55,907 nt of DNA from Corallococcus terminator. GTDB taxonomy: Bacteria; Myxococcota; Myxococcia; Myxococcales; Myxococcaceae. Position numbers and translations under genes: made by a program. Location of the stretch: NCBI RefSeq assembly GCF_003611635.1, contig NZ_RAVZ01000012.1, forward strand, positions 1 through 55,907, written 5' to 3'. The notes under the pieces were generated by a model that did no database searches, had not been told where the DNA came from, and worked only from the letters and a program-made list of their open reading frames with translations. Positions 1 to 8,522 of the stretch are shown piece after piece. Each line of letters starts with the position of its first letter. Within the stretch, counting starts at the first letter, position 1.

Positions 1-14
1 CCCCAGGACCCTTC

Positions 15-1787
15 ATGCCCCCCTCCTCCGCCCTGCGGTTCCTTGGCCTGTCCCTGCTCGGGGGCTTGCTGCTCGCGAGCCCTGGCCGGACGCAGCCTCC
101 CTCGTCGTCCGACGCGGGGGACCCCGCGAAGGCGCTGGTGGGCATCTGGGGCGGAAGCCGCGACTACGGTCCCGAACTCCAGGGCGCGCTCACCCTCTTC
201 CGTGCGCCGGAGGGATGGCGCGCGTCCATCGGGGGTTACTCCGCCCTGGGGCGCGTGGAGAAGCAGACGCTGACGTTCACCCTGCCCGGAGGCCAGGGAG
301 GATTTCGTGGAACGCTGACAGCCGACGGGAAGCGCATCCTCGGGCACTGGCTCCAACCGCGCGCCCTCGTGGGCGGCGTCCGCTACGCCACGCCCGTCGA
401 GCTGCACGCCCTCCAGAAGGATGTGTGGCGCGGCAACGTGACGCCCCTGGAGGACCGCTTCACGCTCTACCTGCTCATCCAGGAGATGCCGGACGGCGCC
501 ATCCACGCCATCCTCCGCAACCCGGAGAAGAACCTCGCGCGGCAGGCCGCCTTCCGCGTGTCCCTGAAGGGCCATGACGTCCAGCTCATCGAGACGCGGC
601 CCGGGGGGATGCGCTTCAACGGCACGTATGACGCGGACGCCGGGAAGCTGACGTTGAACGTCCTCTTCCTGGGAGAATTCGAGCTCACCCGCCGCGACCG
701 CGACCAGGCCGTGGGCCTCTACCCGCGCACACCCGCGGAGCCTGTCTACACCTACCGCAAGCCCACCGCGGATGGCGACGGGTGGGCGACGGCCTCGATC
801 GCGGAGGTGGGCATGGACGAGGCCCCCATCCGCGCCCTGGTGCAGGGCATCCTCGACACGCAGCCGGGCCCCACGCCCACGCCAGTCATCGAGGGCCTGC
901 TCATCGCCCGCCATGGGAAGCTTGTCGTGGAGGAGTACTTCCACGGCCAGGACTCGGAGCGTCCGCACGACCTGCGCTCCGCGTCGAAGACCTTCGCGCC
1001 GGTGCTGGTGGGCGCCGCCATCCAGCAGGGCGCGAAGCTGCGGCCGGAGACGCTGGTGTCCTCGCTGTTCCCCGGCACCCCCACGGAGGATCCCCGAAAG
1101 GCACGCATGACGGTGGAGCACCTGATGACCATGACGTCGGGGCTCGCGTGCGATGACAACGACGACAGCTCTCCTGGCAATGAGAACACGCTCCAGGACC
1201 AGCCGTCGGACTGGTACGCGTACACACTGAACCTGCCCATGGCCCGCGAGCCCGGCGGCGGACAGGCCGTGTATTGCTCCGCCGGCATCAACCTCCTGGG
1301 CGGCGTCCTGCACCAGACGACCGGCACCTGGCTGCCGGAACTCTTCGAGCGCGCCGTGGCCACCCCGCTCCAGATGCGGCGCCACCACATCAACCTCACG
1401 CCCGACGGCGACGCATACCTGGGCGGCGGGCTCTACCTGCGTCCCCGCGATGCGCTGAAGCTGGGCCAGCTCTACCTGTCCGGCGGCGTCTGGAACGGAC
1501 GGCGCGTCATCCCCCGGAGCTGGGTGGAGCGCTCCACGGCCCGCCACGCGCAGATGAGCCCGGGCAGGACGTACGGCTATGCCTGGTGGCGCCACGAGCT
1601 GAAGGTCGGAGACCGCGTCTACGCGGAGTACGAAGCGGGCGGCAACGGCGGGCAGTACATCATGGTCGTTCCCGAGCTGGGCCTGACGGTGGCCTTCACC
1701 GGCGCCAACTACGGCCAGTTCGCGCTGTGGAAGCAGTTCCGGGAGGACCTGCTGCCACGCTACATCCTCGCGGCAGCGCGCCCGTAG
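15..1787 (+). CDS. secreted beta-lactamase-family serine hydrolase
   Basis: Predicted exported hydrolase of the class C beta-lactamase/CubicO/esterase group, 590 aa. Residues 1-26 look like a signal peptide (hydrophobic core LGLSLLGGLLLAS). Residues about 30-235 are a beta-rich N-terminal region without a motif I recognise. The serine hydrolase domain starts near 262. The catalytic SxxK motif is S322-A-S-K325 in the context LRSASKTF, and the general-base tyrosine is probably Y420 in VYCSAGIN. A GGNGG stretch near the C-terminus takes the place of the usual KTG/HTG box. Such proteins cleave esters, peptides or beta-lactams; the substrate cannot be read from sequence. The gene stands alone and is convergent with the next one, 59 bp away. 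The ATG lies 14 bases from the window edge, so an earlier start cannot be fully excluded, but the signal peptide supports this one. Confidence 0.85.
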   Translation: MPPSSALRFLGLSLLGGLLLASPGRTQPPSSSDAGDPAKALVGIWGGSRDYGPELQGALTLFRAPEGWRASIGGYSALGRVEKQTLTFTLPGGQGGFRGTLTADGKRILGHWLQPRALVGGVRYATPVELHALQKDVWRGNVTPLEDRFTLYLLIQEMPDGAIHAILRNPEKNLARQAAFRVSLKGHDVQLIETRPGGMRFNGTYDADAGKLTLNVLFLGEFELTRRDRDQAVGLYPRTPAEPVYTYRKPTADGDGWATASIAEVGMDEAPIRALVQGILDTQPGPTPTPVIEGLLIARHGKLVVEEYFHGQDSERPHDLRSASKTFAPVLVGAAIQQGAKLRPETLVSSLFPGTPTEDPRKARMTVEHLMTMTSGLACDDNDDSSPGNENTLQDQPSDWYAYTLNLPMAREPGGGQAVYCSAGINLLGGVLHQTTGTWLPELFERAVATPLQMRRHHINLTPDGDAYLGGGLYLRPRDALKLGQLYLSGGVWNGRRVIPRSWVERSTARHAQMSPGRTYGYAWWRHELKVGDRVYAEYEAGGNGGQYIMVVPELGLTVAFTGANYGQFALWKQFREDLLPRYILAAARP

Positions 1788-1846
1788 GCACTACCTGCCG
1801 CGATCTAGAGCCTATTTCGGTAGGAGCGAGTGGAACCAGGTCTGGG

Positions 1847-2377
1847 TCAGGCGGGAACGTACTCCAACCTGATCACGTCCCCGTCCATTCGCTCGCTGGC
1901 TTTCAGGCGGAGTGGCGGCCGAGGGCCGGCGAAGAAGGGCTTGCCGGAACCAATCACGACGGGGTGCAGGTAGATTTGATACTCATCAATGAGACCGAGG
2001 TCCGTCAGGCTTCGCGCCAGGTCCGGGCCTGCAACGTCAATCCTTCCATCAAGCTCAGCCTTCAACTTGCGGATTGTCGCCTCGAGGTCGTTCGCGACAA
2101 GGGTGGCGTTGGGGCCGACGGACTTCAGCGTGCGTGACACGACCCACTTCGGTTGACTCCGCCAGGCCGTTGCGAAGTCGCGTTCCGCCGCGCCCCACTC
2201 AGGGCGATCCTCGTCCCAATAACGCATCACCTCGTACATGCGGCGACCGTACACACTGCCAGCCAGGCCGCGAGTCTGCTCGATGAAGTGACGAAAGAGG
2301 GTGGGGCCTGGCCCGAACGCCATGTGGTCGACGTAGCCGTCCAACGACTGGTTCATTCCGAAGACGAGTTGCGCCAT
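1847..2377 (-). CDS. dihydrofolate reductase-family protein (RibD C-terminal type)
   Basis: A 176-aa protein with the compact fold of RibD C-terminal/DHFR-like reductases (YyaP/YwjB group). The N-terminus has the family pattern FGMNQSLDGYVD. A GRRMYEVM segment and a C-terminal block IDEYQIYLHPVVIGSGKPFF match the nucleotide-binding reductase core. Many members are probable NADPH-dependent reductases, but few have a known substrate, so the role is open. Length is normal for the family and the frame is intact. It is transcribed away from the sigma-factor gene and towards the serine hydrolase. A purine-rich GGGAG lies about 10 bases before the ATG. Confidence 0.85.
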   Translation of the reverse strand: MAQLVFGMNQSLDGYVDHMAFGPGPTLFRHFIEQTRGLAGSVYGRRMYEVMRYWDEDRPEWGAAERDFATAWRSQPKWVVSRTLKSVGPNATLVANDLEATIRKLKAELDGRIDVAGPDLARSLTDLGLIDEYQIYLHPVVIGSGKPFFAGPRPPLRLKASERMDGDVIRLEYVPA

Positions 2378-2594
2378 ATCAAGGAATCTCCCTTCCTCGG
2401 TACTCTACGATGGAGACAGCCCGACGGGCAGCCGCAGCCCAGACCGTGGCGGTCCGGACAGCCGCCCACCGGGGGGATGGCGGCGCGCATTCCCACCCGC
2501 GCGTGGCGTTCAGTGCGCGTGGGCCTTCGTGATAGATGCAGGGACGTGGCCCCGGCCCCATCGACCCGTGGGCCTGATGTCGGGAGTGCTTGGG

Positions 2595-3491
2595 ATGCAT
2601 GGGGCTGACTCCGAGTCCTTCGAGACGGTGTTGCAGTCCTCCGGAGAGCGCTCCTCCGCCCTCCTCCGTGAGGCGCCGGGAGCCAGGCAGGCCGTCGAGC
2701 GTGCCCTCTCGCAGGCCGCGACCCTCCACGACGCCGCGCCCGCACCGGACGACTTCGCGCGACACCTCGGGGCCCGGCTTTCGGGGGCGGAGGACCCGAT
2801 GCTCGCGCTGGAGCGACTGCATGTCCGGGACCTCGCGCTCGCGCTCTCCTGCGCCCAGGGGCTGCCGGCGGCCCGTGCACTCCTGGAGCGGGAGGTCTTC
2901 CTCAAGCTGCGCGCTCCCCTGTCCCGCATCCATCCCTCGCCGGTGTTCGTGGACGAAGTGCTGCAAGTGCTCCGGACAAACCTCCTGATGCCTCGCGCGG
3001 AGGCCCCCTCACGGCTGCTCGGCTACTCGGGCCTGGGCCCGCTGCTGCACTGGGTGAGCATCTCCGCGGTGCGGCTCGCGCTGCGGATGCGCAAGGCGCA
3101 AGGGGACGCGTCGCATGTGGAGGCCGAGGTGCTCGCCGCGCACCCCGCGCCCGGTGGGTTGGAGTTGGGCTTCGTCCGGGAGGAGGCCCGGGGGCATGTT
3201 CGCGCGGCCTTCATCCTGGCCGTGGCCTCGCTGGACGACGAGGACCGGGAGCTCTTGCGGCTGCACTTCGTCGAGCGACTTTCCCTGGAGCGGATGGGCG
3301 CGCTGTTCGGCCTGCACAAGTCCACCCTCTCACGCCGGCTCTCCGCGGTGCAGACGCGGCTGGAGAAGCGGACGCGGCGCGCGCTCGCCGAACGCCTGTC
3401 GCTGCCCGAACCGGAAGTCGACAGCCTGATGCGCGCCATCCATGGACGGCTGGACCTGAGCCTCTCCGGCCTGCTGGCGAAGCGCGAATGA
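2595..3491 (+). CDS. sigma-70-like factor, Myxococcales type
   Basis: Probable RNA polymerase sigma factor of the divergent sigma-70 type found in Myxococcales (TIGR03001-like by my recollection), 298 aa. The C-terminal half has a helix-turn-helix of the sigma-4 kind: SLERMGALFGLHKSTLSRRL, followed by a basic helix. The region SLDDEDRELLRLHFVERLS before it is the usual sigma-4 lead-in. The middle part (LGYSGLGPLLHWVSISAVR) corresponds to sigma region 2. I chose the ATG at 2595 because GGGAG sits 9 bases upstream; in-frame ATGs at 2577 and 2529 are alternatives. The stop overlaps the kinase start by 4 bases (ATGA), so the two are translationally coupled and probably work together, the partner kinase carrying a zinc finger of the anti-sigma type. 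Confidence 0.8.
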   Translation: MHGADSESFETVLQSSGERSSALLREAPGARQAVERALSQAATLHDAAPAPDDFARHLGARLSGAEDPMLALERLHVRDLALALSCAQGLPAARALLEREVFLKLRAPLSRIHPSPVFVDEVLQVLRTNLLMPRAEAPSRLLGYSGLGPLLHWVSISAVRLALRMRKAQGDASHVEAEVLAAHPAPGGLELGFVREEARGHVRAAFILAVASLDDEDRELLRLHFVERLSLERMGALFGLHKSTLSRRLSAVQTRLEKRTRRALAERLSLPEPEVDSLMRAIHGRLDLSLSGLLAKRE

Positions 3492-6400
3492 GCTGCCCGG
3501 ACGAGAACGCGCTCTCGGGTTATGCGAGCGGCGCGTTGGACCCCGAGCACACGGCGGTCGTGCGCCAGCATGTCACCGGCTGCCCGGAGTGCCGGAGCGT
3601 GCTCGCCGCACTGGGCGGGCTGGAGCTGCCTCCTCCGCTGTTCGACACGGGACTGCTCGTCTCCGGTGCTCGCGTGGGGCGGTACATCGTGCTCGGTCTG
3701 CTTGGCGAAGGGGGCATGGGGCGCGTCCATGCCGCCCATGATCCGGAGCTGGACCGCAAGGTGGCGCTCAAGCTGCTGAACCTCACGAGGCTCGGGGAGG
3801 GCTCTCTTGCCCAGGCACGTCAGCGGCTGGAGCGCGAGGCCCGCACGATGGCCCGGCTGTCGCACCCCCATGTCGCCCAACTGCACGACGTGGGGGAGTT
3901 CCAGGGGCAGCTCTTCCTGGTGATGGAGCTCGTCGAGGGAGGCACGCTCCGACGGTGGCTTCTGGAGAAGCCACGAGCGCGCCGGGAGATCCTCGCGCGC
4001 TTCATCCAGGCGGCGGAGGGGCTCGCGGCCACGCATGCGCTGGGCATCATCCACCGCGACTTCAAGCCCGACAACGTCCTGCTGACGCGCGACGGACAGG
4101 TACGCATCACCGACTTCGGCTTGTCCAATGCCACGGGAGCGCTGGGGCCCTTTCGCGAAGACGGGGCCTTCGTCTCCGGCGAAGCGCCACTCACCGTCAC
4201 CGGGGCATTCCTGGGGACCCCCGCCTATGGCGCGCCGGAGCAGCTTCGCGGAGAGCGCGGAGATGCCCGCTCCGACCAGTTCGCCTTCTGCGTCGCGCTC
4301 TACGAAGCGCTCAACGGGCAGCGGCCCTTCGCGGGCGCCACGCGCGAGGAGCTGCTGGCGTCCATGCTGCGCCAGGAGGTGCGTCCCGAGAAACGGGACG
4401 TGCCCTCGTGGCTCAAGGCCGTGGTCCGGCGCGGACTCTCCGTGGACCCGTCCCGGCGCTTCGAGTCCATGCAGGTGCTGCGGGCCCGCCTCGCGCGGGA
4501 GGTGGGGGCCTGGAAGCGCAGCGCCGCCACGGCCGTGCTCGCGGGAGGACTGGTGGGCCTGGGGTTCCTCGTGCTGGGGCATTCAGCGGCGACGCCGGCA
4601 GAAGCCTGCCAGGGCAGTGAGCGGCACCTCGCGGGCATCTGGGACGCGTCCGTGCGGGAGTCCACGCACCAGGCCTTCCTGAGGACGGAAGACCCCGCGG
4701 CCGAAGCCTCGTTCCAGGCCGTGGCCTCCACGCTGGAGCGGTGGACGCAGGACTGGACACGCGCGCATCAGTCGGCGTGCGAGGCGACTCGCGTCTTCGG
4801 CGAGCAGCCCGAAGCGGTGCTGGGGCTTCGGATGACGTGTCTGGACCAGCGGCTGGGAGAGCTGTCACGGCTGACGGTGGCGCTCCAGGGCGCGGACGCG
4901 CGGACGGTGGAGCGGGGCTTCGGGCTGGGGGCCTCGCTCCCTGGCATGGGCCGCTGCGCGGATGTGCGCACGTTGCAGGAGGCCGTGTCTCCTCCAGAAG
5001 ACCCGGGGGTCCGCGCGGAGGTGGAGGCGGTGCGCGCGGAGCTGGCGCGTGCGAGCGCGGAGCTGCTCGCGGGCCATACCCCCGAGGCGCTGCGGATCGC
5101 GCTGCCCGCCCGGGAGCGTGCGCTCGCCACCCGTCACCGGCCCCTGGAGGCGGAGGCGCACCACCTCTGCGCTCGCTTGCAGGAGGACGCGGAAGCGTTC
5201 GAGGACGCGAAAGAATCCCTGGCCCGGGGCGCGTTGGCGGCCGAAGCGGGGCGGCATCTGGGCGTGCTCGCGCGGATGTTGCTCTCCCAGGCTTGGCTGC
5301 ACGGGTACGGCCTGGGACGCCCCCCGGAGGCATGGCCCTTCCTCCAGCGCGCGCGTGCCGTGGCGGAGACGCTGCGAGACGCCGAGCTGGACACCCTGCT
5401 GGACCAGATGCAGGCGGAGCTGCTGGAGCAGGAGGGCCGCTTCACGGAGGCGGAGCCGCTGCTGCGGGCCTCGCTGGAGACCGCCAGCGCGCGGGGCCAG
5501 ACGTTCGCGCACGCGGAGCTGAGCGGCCGGCTGGGCCTGCTGGCCCAACAACAGGGGCGGCTCCTGGAGGCGAAGCGTTGGCAGGAGGAGGCGCTGCGGC
5601 TGCATGAGGAGCACTTCGGTCCGGCGCACCGGGACACGGGACGCGCCCTTGCGAACCTGGGGGGCACGCTGGCCCTCCTGGGCGAACTGGCGAGGGCCGA
5701 GGCCGTCCTCCAGCGGGCGCTCGGAATCCTTCGCCGGACGCTGGGCGAGGAGAACCTGTCGGTGGCCCGGACGTGGTCCAACCTGGCCCTCGTCTACTTC
5801 GAGTGGGGACACGCGGCCCAGGCGCGGGAGGCCGCGGAGGAGAGCTGGGCCCTGGCGCTCAAGAGCGTGGAGGCCGGCAGCCCGGTGCTGATGGGGCTGG
5901 CGTCGAACCGGTTCGGCGTCCTGGGAGAACAGGGCGAGCGTGCGCGAGAGCTGGAGCACGTCCGGCGCGTCCTGGCGCATCGCGAGCGCGTCTATGGCGC
6001 CTCCCACCCGGAGGTGGCCCTGGACGTACACGAAGTGGGAAGGCTGCTGCGCCTCCTGGGGCGTCCGGACGAAGCGCGAGGCTTCCATGCGCGCGGCGTC
6101 CTGCTCCAGCAGCCCCTGCTCGCCCGGGGCGAGGTGGATGGCGCGGGGCTGCGCGCCCTGGCGGAGGCCCTCCTCTTCCTGGGCCGGGTGGACGAGGCCC
6201 GGCGTCATGTGGAGCAGGCGCTCGCGAGCATGGAGCGGGACCTGGGGCCTTCATCGTCCGAGCGCATCGAGGCGCTGCTCCTGCTGGGAGACGTGCACCT
6301 CGCGCGAGGGCAACCCGCCGAGGCCCTTGCACCGCTGCGGACCGCGCTGGAGGTGCTCACGTCGCGGCAGGTGATCTCCGCGCGCGTCCCCAGGGTGCGC

Positions 6401-6601
6401 CGCCGGCTCGCGCGGGCGCTCCGGCTGACGGGCGCGGTGGAAGAGGCCTGCGAAGAGGCCCGGCGCGCCTGGGGAGAGCTGGCCGTGTGGCGCAAGGCCC
6501 ATGCCCAGGAGACGGCGGAGGCCCGGGCCGAACTGGGGCGCTGTCGAGTTCACCCTTCCCATCCACCTCCCATCACTCCCACCCCCCGCGCGAGCGATTG
6601 A
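3488..6601 (+). CDS. Ser/Thr protein kinase with N-terminal zinc finger and C-terminal TPRs
   Basis: A 1037-aa multidomain signalling protein. Residues 1-40 carry a zf-HC2-like anti-sigma zinc finger (Cys3, then H28-x3-C32-x2-C35 in HVTGCPEC). A Hanks-type kinase domain follows (about 60-330): glycine loop GEGGMGRV near 72, VALKLL lysine near 95, catalytic loop HRDFKPDN near 188, DFGLSN, and an APEQLRGERGDARSDQF activation/peptide-binding region. A single membrane helix (about 345-366, VLAGGLVGLGFLVLG) separates the cytoplasmic kinase from a long C-terminal region of TPR-like helical repeats, probably for protein binding. All key kinase residues are present, so it should be active. It is coupled to the upstream sigma factor by a 4-base overlap. 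I infer that it controls that factor by binding through the zinc finger and/or by phosphorylation. Confidence 0.9.
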   Translation: MSCPDENALSGYASGALDPEHTAVVRQHVTGCPECRSVLAALGGLELPPPLFDTGLLVSGARVGRYIVLGLLGEGGMGRVHAAHDPELDRKVALKLLNLTRLGEGSLAQARQRLEREARTMARLSHPHVAQLHDVGEFQGQLFLVMELVEGGTLRRWLLEKPRARREILARFIQAAEGLAATHALGIIHRDFKPDNVLLTRDGQVRITDFGLSNATGALGPFREDGAFVSGEAPLTVTGAFLGTPAYGAPEQLRGERGDARSDQFAFCVALYEALNGQRPFAGATREELLASMLRQEVRPEKRDVPSWLKAVVRRGLSVDPSRRFESMQVLRARLAREVGAWKRSAATAVLAGGLVGLGFLVLGHSAATPAEACQGSERHLAGIWDASVRESTHQAFLRTEDPAAEASFQAVASTLERWTQDWTRAHQSACEATRVFGEQPEAVLGLRMTCLDQRLGELSRLTVALQGADARTVERGFGLGASLPGMGRCADVRTLQEAVSPPEDPGVRAEVEAVRAELARASAELLAGHTPEALRIALPARERALATRHRPLEAEAHHLCARLQEDAEAFEDAKESLARGALAAEAGRHLGVLARMLLSQAWLHGYGLGRPPEAWPFLQRARAVAETLRDAELDTLLDQMQAELLEQEGRFTEAEPLLRASLETASARGQTFAHAELSGRLGLLAQQQGRLLEAKRWQEEALRLHEEHFGPAHRDTGRALANLGGTLALLGELARAEAVLQRALGILRRTLGEENLSVARTWSNLALVYFEWGHAAQAREAAEESWALALKSVEAGSPVLMGLASNRFGVLGEQGERARELEHVRRVLAHRERVYGASHPEVALDVHEVGRLLRLLGRPDEARGFHARGVLLQQPLLARGEVDGAGLRALAEALLFLGRVDEARRHVEQALASMERDLGPSSSERIEALLLLGDVHLARGQPAEALAPLRTALEVLTSRQVISARVPRVRRRLARALRLTGAVEEACEEARRAWGELAVWRKAHAQETAEARAELGRCRVHPSHPPPITPTPRASD

Positions 6602-6645
6602 GGCTTACGGGGGGAGGGCTACCCTCCGGCCTGAAAGTGGGGGGC

Positions 6646-7005
6646 ATGCAATCCATGTTCGGTTCGTGGCGGCTGGCCGCGGTGCTGTGTCTGGCGTTGG
6701 CTCCGGCCTGTGCCCACTATCGCGTCCAGGCGCCCGGACATGCGGGGAGTGGGGCGACCGAGCCCGAGGGGGAGGTCCTCTGGTCGCTGGCCTAGGGGCT
6801 CGTCCAGGAGAGGCCCCGGGTCGACAACTGTCAGGGCCAGGCGCTCGCGGAGGTCACCCAGAGCACCAACGTGGGCTTCGCGCTCATCAGCGTCGTGACG
6901 CTGGGCATCGCGATGCCGCAACGGGTGGAGTGGCGCTGCGCCAAGGCCCAGCCGTCTCCGGGTGAGCTGGGGTCCCTCACCTCCACGCCGGGCGAGGTGG
7001 ACTAG
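6646..7005 (+). pseudogene. small Bor-like lipoprotein interrupted by an in-frame TAG
   Basis: The frame starting ATGCAATCCATG encodes a lipoprotein signal (LAAVLCLALAPAC) and 49 codons, then meets TAG at 6793-6795. The same frame continues without any further stop for 69 codons to the TAG at 7003. The downstream part reads like the family core: NVGFALISVVTLGIAMPQ, then VEWRCAK. Restoring one base (TAG to TGG, Trp) would give one continuous 119-aa lipoprotein resembling Bor-type small surface lipoproteins. A nonsense mutation is the simplest reading; a base-call error is possible. The FAD oxidase starts 3 bases after the final stop, and its GAGGTG ribosome site lies inside this gene, so the nonsense codon may also weaken translation of the oxidase. 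Confidence 0.65.
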
Positions 7006-7007
7006 CC

Positions 7008-8522
7008 ATGCCCCCCATCCTCCACGAGAGCCACCAGAAGCAATGGCAGAACTGGCACCAGACCTACAACCAGAAGCTGGAGCTGCTGGTGGATGTGTGG
7101 AACGCCGATGCCTCCCAGTCCACGACGGAAGGCTATGCCGATACCACCCGGGGCCTGCAGCGCTTGATTGCCCGTGCCCTCCGGGAAGGCCTGGAGCTGC
7201 GTGCGCTGGGTGCCGGCTGGTCCTTCTCCACCGCTCCCGCCACCAGCGGAATCCTCGTCAACACCAAGCCGCTGAACTACCTCTTCCCCTCCCCTCGCAC
7301 CCATCCGTCCTACGCGGGCTCGCGGGAAAACCTCCTCTTCGTCCAGTGCGGCAACTCCATCGCGGAGCTGAACCATTTCCTGATGGCGAAGATGGGAAAG
7401 GCCCTGCCGACCTCCGGGGCCAGCAATGGGCAGACAATCGCCGGAGCCATCGCGACGGGCACGCACGGCTCCTCCCTGGACTTCGGGGCCATGCAGGACT
7501 TCGTGGCCGGCCTCCACATCGTGGTCTCACCGGAGCGGCACGTGTGGCTGGAGCGCGCCAGCGTCCCCACCATCAGCGATGACATCCCCCAGCAGCTTGG
7601 CGCGGAGCTCGTCCGGGATGACGCCCTGTTCAACGCCGCGCTCGTGAGCCTGGGCAGCTTCGGCATCGTGCATGGCGTCCTCATCGTCGTCGAGGACCTC
7701 TACCACCTCCAGGCGTTCCGCCAGCGGATGCCCCTGACCGAGGGCCTCTGGCGCGCGATGGACCAGCTCGACTTCTCCGGGGTCCAGCTCCCGGGCCCCT
7801 CGGGGCAGAAGCCCTATCACTTCCAGGTCGTCATCAATCCCAACGACCTCCAGGGCGGTGCCTACGTCACGTCGATGTACAAGCATGCCCAGTGCCCTCC
7901 GGGCTCGAAGTCTCCCAGTCCCGGCGGCAAGCTGACGCAAGGCGACAGCGCCCTGGAGATCGTCGGCGTCCTGACCGACAAGGTCTCCGACCTGACCATT
8001 CCCGTCCTCGCGAAGCTCCTGGACCGCTTCTACGGGGAGTACTCCAACATCTGTGGGACGCCGGGGGAGCTGTTCACAGACACCACCACCCGGGGAAAGG
8101 CCTTTGGCAGCGCGCTGGGAATCCCGCTCGGCCAGGTGCGCAAGACCGTGGAGACCGCCATGGCCATCAACCATGAGTACCCCTTCCCCGGGCTGCTGGC
8201 GCTGCGCTACGCCCTGCCGTCCAAGGCCCCGCTGGCGTTCACCCACCACGCGCCCATGACGTGCGTGCTCGACATCGACGGGGCCGCGTCGGCGCGCACG
8301 AAGACATTCTGTCAGAAGGTCTGGGAGCAGCTCACCGCGCGGCAGGTGCCGTACACACTGCACTGGGGGAAGATCAACGACCTGGACGGAGCGCGCGTGC
8401 GCAGCATGTACGGCCCGGAGCGCATCGGGACCTGGCGCAGGGCGCGAGAAGCCCTGCTCCACCGCCCTGAATTGCGCGCGACCTTCGCCAACGACTACCT
8501 GCGCACCCTGGGCCTCGCGTGA
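7008..8522 (+). CDS. FAD-dependent oxidase of the aldonolactone oxidase family
   Basis: A 504-aa flavoprotein of the VAO/PCMH type. The N-terminal FAD-binding domain has RALGAGWSFS near residue 65 and the pyrophosphate-binding motif GTHGSS near 150. The C-terminal substrate domain ends in a region with LHWGK, as in sugar-1,4-lactone oxidases (L-gulonolactone/arabinonolactone type). In the position where covalent members have a histidine (GSGHS) this protein has tryptophan (GAGWS), so FAD is probably held non-covalently. Substrate and physiological role are unknown. The start is preceded by GAGGTG, and the stop overlaps the GTG of the next gene by 4 bases (GTGA), so it is in one transcription unit with the broken genes on both sides. 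Confidence 0.85.
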   Translation: MPPILHESHQKQWQNWHQTYNQKLELLVDVWNADASQSTTEGYADTTRGLQRLIARALREGLELRALGAGWSFSTAPATSGILVNTKPLNYLFPSPRTHPSYAGSRENLLFVQCGNSIAELNHFLMAKMGKALPTSGASNGQTIAGAIATGTHGSSLDFGAMQDFVAGLHIVVSPERHVWLERASVPTISDDIPQQLGAELVRDDALFNAALVSLGSFGIVHGVLIVVEDLYHLQAFRQRMPLTEGLWRAMDQLDFSGVQLPGPSGQKPYHFQVVINPNDLQGGAYVTSMYKHAQCPPGSKSPSPGGKLTQGDSALEIVGVLTDKVSDLTIPVLAKLLDRFYGEYSNICGTPGELFTDTTTRGKAFGSALGIPLGQVRKTVETAMAINHEYPFPGLLALRYALPSKAPLAFTHHAPMTCVLDIDGAASARTKTFCQKVWEQLTARQVPYTLHWGKINDLDGARVRSMYGPERIGTWRRAREALLHRPELRATFANDYLRTLGLA

